Shown one piece after another: positions 47,511-49,560 of a DNA stretch of 49,560 nucleotides (positions are counted from its first letter, which is position 1; the number at the start of each line of letters is the position of its first letter). The translations under genes were made by a program, and so were the position numbers. Below the pieces are notes generated by a model. It had not been told where the DNA came from. It searched no databases and worked only from the letters and a program-made list of their open reading frames with translations. The stretch is from Coemansia sp. RSA 922 (lineage: Eukaryota; Kickxellomycota; Kickxellomycetes; Kickxellales; Kickxellaceae), in contig JANBQS010000036.1 in NCBI GenBank assembly GCA_027577415.1, forward strand, positions 1-49,560. Direction: 5' to 3'.

Positions 47511-48428
47511 TTATAGCCATTTTACTAACAGTATCACAACTAGCATGATGACGACGATGGCCAAGGATATAATGCACTTGTTGGCGACCGAGCCCTTGTG
47601 GTGTCGGTCAGCGGCCACCAGCTCTTCGGCGGCAGCAGCGACGTGGACCACTGTGTTTTCAATGTTAAAGTCTATGCGATCAAGCATGGTTCCCTGGTCG
47701 ATAACCATCTCTTGCATCTGTCCAAACACGGCAGCCAACTCGACAATCGACTCGTGGATCTTGGCCAGCTCACCCTCCCGCTCGGCAATGTCGGCCTCGC
47801 TTGACTCCATGACCTGCAGCTGCTCGTCAGTCAGCGTCATGTCAAAGCGTCGCGACACAGCGCGCTCGTGCTCAGCGTCCAGCGCAAACACGTCCGAGTT
47901 TGCGTTTTTGCGCAGCGACATCTTGTGCAAATACGCCGACTGGGACTGGCGGAACGCCGTCGACTGAGACTGGAGCTTGAGCGCCATCGACGACTGTATG
48001 TTGTTGCCAACCACTTGCTCTTGGCCATGCGACTGGTGCTGTCCGACACCCCGCACCAGACTTCCACACGACCGGAACTGCGCCGTTATCTCTTGTGTGA
48101 GCATGTTTATCTCCCGCTCTTCTGCAGACCGGTCGTCAAACCCCGGCAGGAGATGCTGTTTGTGCAGCGCTTCCAGGCGCTTGATCTTGCGAGTAATGTC
48201 GTCCATCTGCTCGCCCACGTCCTCTACTAGGTCCACCCAGCGCGGAGGCAAATGCGCTAGCTCGATTACCATTTCGCCCTCGTCATTTGTCCGCTCAATT
48301 AGTCCCTCTTCCTCGGTTACTTGGTTGTGAGTTGTACCGGCGGCGAGCCTGCTGCGTTTCCGGCGCTGCGCGTGGCCAAAAGAATTTCGGTACTGTACAA
48401 ATAGGAAGGTGCGACTACGAGTTGCCAT
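47511..48428 (-). CDS. TLG2: Syntaxin-16/TLG2-type t-SNARE
   Basis: A 305-residue tail-anchored SNARE for endosome-to-trans-Golgi fusion. The N-terminus (FLFVQYRNSFGHAQRRKRS) resembles the short peptide by which Tlg2 and syntaxin-16 bind the Sec1-like protein Vps45. A three-helix Habc region follows (about 55-165, with PPRWVDLVEDVGEQMDDITRKIKRLEALHKQHLLPGFDD). The SNARE helix spans about 198-262, and DQGTMLDRIDFNIE near its centre carries the zero-layer Gln. The single membrane anchor at about 283-304 is Ile/Val-rich and ends KWL. It is shorter than yeast Tlg2, mainly for want of the yeast C-terminal extension. Confidence 0.9.
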   Translation of the reverse strand: MATRSRTFLFVQYRNSFGHAQRRKRSRLAAGTTHNQVTEEEGLIERTNDEGEMVIELAHLPPRWVDLVEDVGEQMDDITRKIKRLEALHKQHLLPGFDDRSAEEREINMLTQEITAQFRSCGSLVRGVGQHQSHGQEQVVGNNIQSSMALKLQSQSTAFRQSQSAYLHKMSLRKNANSDVFALDAEHERAVSRRFDMTLTDEQLQVMESSEADIAEREGELAKIHESIVELAAVFGQMQEMVIDQGTMLDRIDFNIENTVVHVAAAAEELVAADRHHKGSVANKCIISLAIVVIMLVVILLVKWL

Positions 48429-48917
48429 TATGAGAATATAAACGAAAGGACACTGAAGAAAGAAGCGCTGTCTTTCTCAATAGACTGCGATCACAAATAG
48501 ACCAGGTCACATGGATTTCGGAAGTGGCTGCTGCTGCTCAGGCCTTTAATGGCCTTATGCGTGGTGGCGGGCTGCTCTTGAGTGTGTGCTTCTTTTTCTC
48601 CTTTCTTTTCTTGCTAAAAAGAGACCACACTTTCACCTTGCTTTCACCTTCCACCTTCACATTTTAGTATTTGCTTCACTACTACACTCAGCTAACGAAA
48701 CAACGGTGCGTATTGCCTGTCTCCTCCTCCCCACTTCTTCTGGGATACCCAGAGCTGGCTACTCGCAGTAAGGCCTACCTGGGAGAGCCCATCTCGGTGG
48801 AATTTGCTCAAGCCCTGGCTTTCGAATGGCTAAGCGAGCAGCACCCGTTGTTGTCACCCTTGTACTACGTACTGACTACCTTTTTTTCCCGCCATGCTTA
48901 CATGCTTTGTAGAAATA
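48429..48917. other. Intergenic region between TLG2 and the right-edge gene
   Basis: This 489 bp divergent region has no supported coding sequence. It is pyrimidine-rich at 48585-48745. A donor-like GTAAGG near 48768 and an acceptor-like TTTGTAG at 48906-48912, six bases before the ATG, suggest a leader intron, but no upstream coding exon is evident. Confidence 0.4.
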
Positions 48918-49560
48918 ATGTCCAAGGCCATCGAAGAGACCCTGCGAAAATTGGAGCGCGCCCACATCAGCGAGCCATCAGCGCCCAGTGCCTCGCCACC
49001 AGCATCATCGACGTCGACATCAACTGCCTCGGCTGTTGCCTCGCCGGCCCAAGGCCACGACACGCTGGCGCATGCGCCAACGGACCTGTCAGACTCTGTC
49101 AGCGCGGCGCTTGCTGCCGCTCCCCAGAGTTCTGATCCAACCAGCGCAGACAGTGATGCCGCTGCCAAGGCTCGCTCCCGTCGCACTGTGCAGAGCATGT
49201 ACGGCGCTCCGCCCGGCTATAATGCGTCGATGGGCGTCGGCGGCGCTCGCGACTCTCTGGGCAGCGGGCGGGTGGCGAGCGGTCGCCAGCGCAACAGTAT
49301 CATGGTTCCAGTAAGTTTCTGCCTAATTGGCGCCGGCATATTTTCCTTTTGTTTTCACGGCTCCCCCTCTTCCCCCCATTTGACTAGCACTGCCACTCAA
49401 TATCCACCTTTCTCTTTGCAGAATCGGGCTCAAGCCACCTGCCCGGATGCCCACAGCAACACCAGCGTGGACATTTTTTTTCAGAGGCAGCAATTGTACT
49501 TGAGGCTGGTTTGTTGATGTTTCCTTCTTGCGTCCTTTCAGCAAACTTGCTGACCCTGGC
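48918..49560 (+). CDS. Unrecognised gene, 3' end uncertain and possibly beyond the window
   Basis: From ATG 48918 a 131-codon exon (48918-49310) encodes MSKAIEETLRKLERAHI, then a Ser/Ala/Pro/Thr-rich stretch, then SRRTVQSMYGAPPGYNASMGVGG and an Arg/Gly/Ser-rich end. A GTAAGT intron of 111 bases (49311-49421, ends TTTGCAG) follows. The next exon continues in the same phase (NRAQATCPDAHSNTS) but meets a stop at 49515-49517. A further short intron using GTACTT near 49496 and CTTTCAG at 49541 would continue the frame (KLADPG) past the window edge. I cannot choose between these ends and do not recognise the family. Most of what is visible is low-complexity, so the functional domain may lie beyond the window. 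Confidence 0.45.

Overview
This 49.6 kb window is nuclear DNA of a fungus. Evidence for this includes PMT O-mannosyltransferases, PHO88/SND3, EDC4 and a SKI2-type helicase, sparse short GT-AG introns, pyrimidine-rich leaders and AATAAA-type 3' ends. I count 20 protein genes (one incomplete at the right edge) and one decayed mariner transposon. There is no operon structure, rRNA, CRISPR array or recognisable tRNA. Argonaute, a Hook dynein adaptor, an AF4-like protein and a large ASH/HYDIN-type protein together hint at an early-diverging lineage, perhaps Kickxellomycotina-like. That placement is inference.

Layout, left to right. 0-10 kb: JEN1-type carboxylate transporter (-), SWS1/ZSWIM7 (+), eIF4A (+), a basic nuclear-looking protein whose C-terminus resembles the AF4/FMR2 C-terminal homology domain (+), and MCM7 (+) with an MCB box upstream. 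10-21 kb: a 1534-residue protein with ASH/PapD-like repeats (-), Hook (+) and SKI2 helicase (-). 21-29.4 kb: NAC alpha (-), SFT2 (+), two adjacent PMT2-type mannosyltransferases (-,-) and mitochondrial-type branched-chain aminotransferase (+). 29.8-31.1 kb: a complete-length mariner element with 26 bp terminal inverted repeats, TA target duplication and two frameshifts in the transposase. 31.3-37.4 kb: an unassigned ATP-grasp protein (+), PHO88/SND3 (+) and a catalytically intact Argonaute (+). 37.4-49.6 kb: EDC4 (-), mitochondrial ribosome recycling factor (+), a Puf4-like Pumilio protein (+), GAL7 (-), TLG2/syntaxin-16 (-) and an unrecognised gene running off the right edge (+).

Most genes are housekeeping and share no single pathway. 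Themes recur by function: post-transcriptional RNA control (eIF4A, SKI2, Argonaute, EDC4, Pumilio), secretory pathway (SFT2, two PMTs, PHO88, TLG2), and DNA replication or repair (MCM7, SWS1). Two architectural regularities stand out. The seven introns placed with confidence all lie within about the first 130 coding bases, in one case directly after the ATG. The five convergent gene pairs are separated by only 80-113 bp between stop codons, in a genome that encodes Argonaute.

The least explained proteins are the AF4-like candidate, the ASH-repeat protein and the ATP-grasp protein. All assignments come from reading translated sequence by eye; no database search was run.
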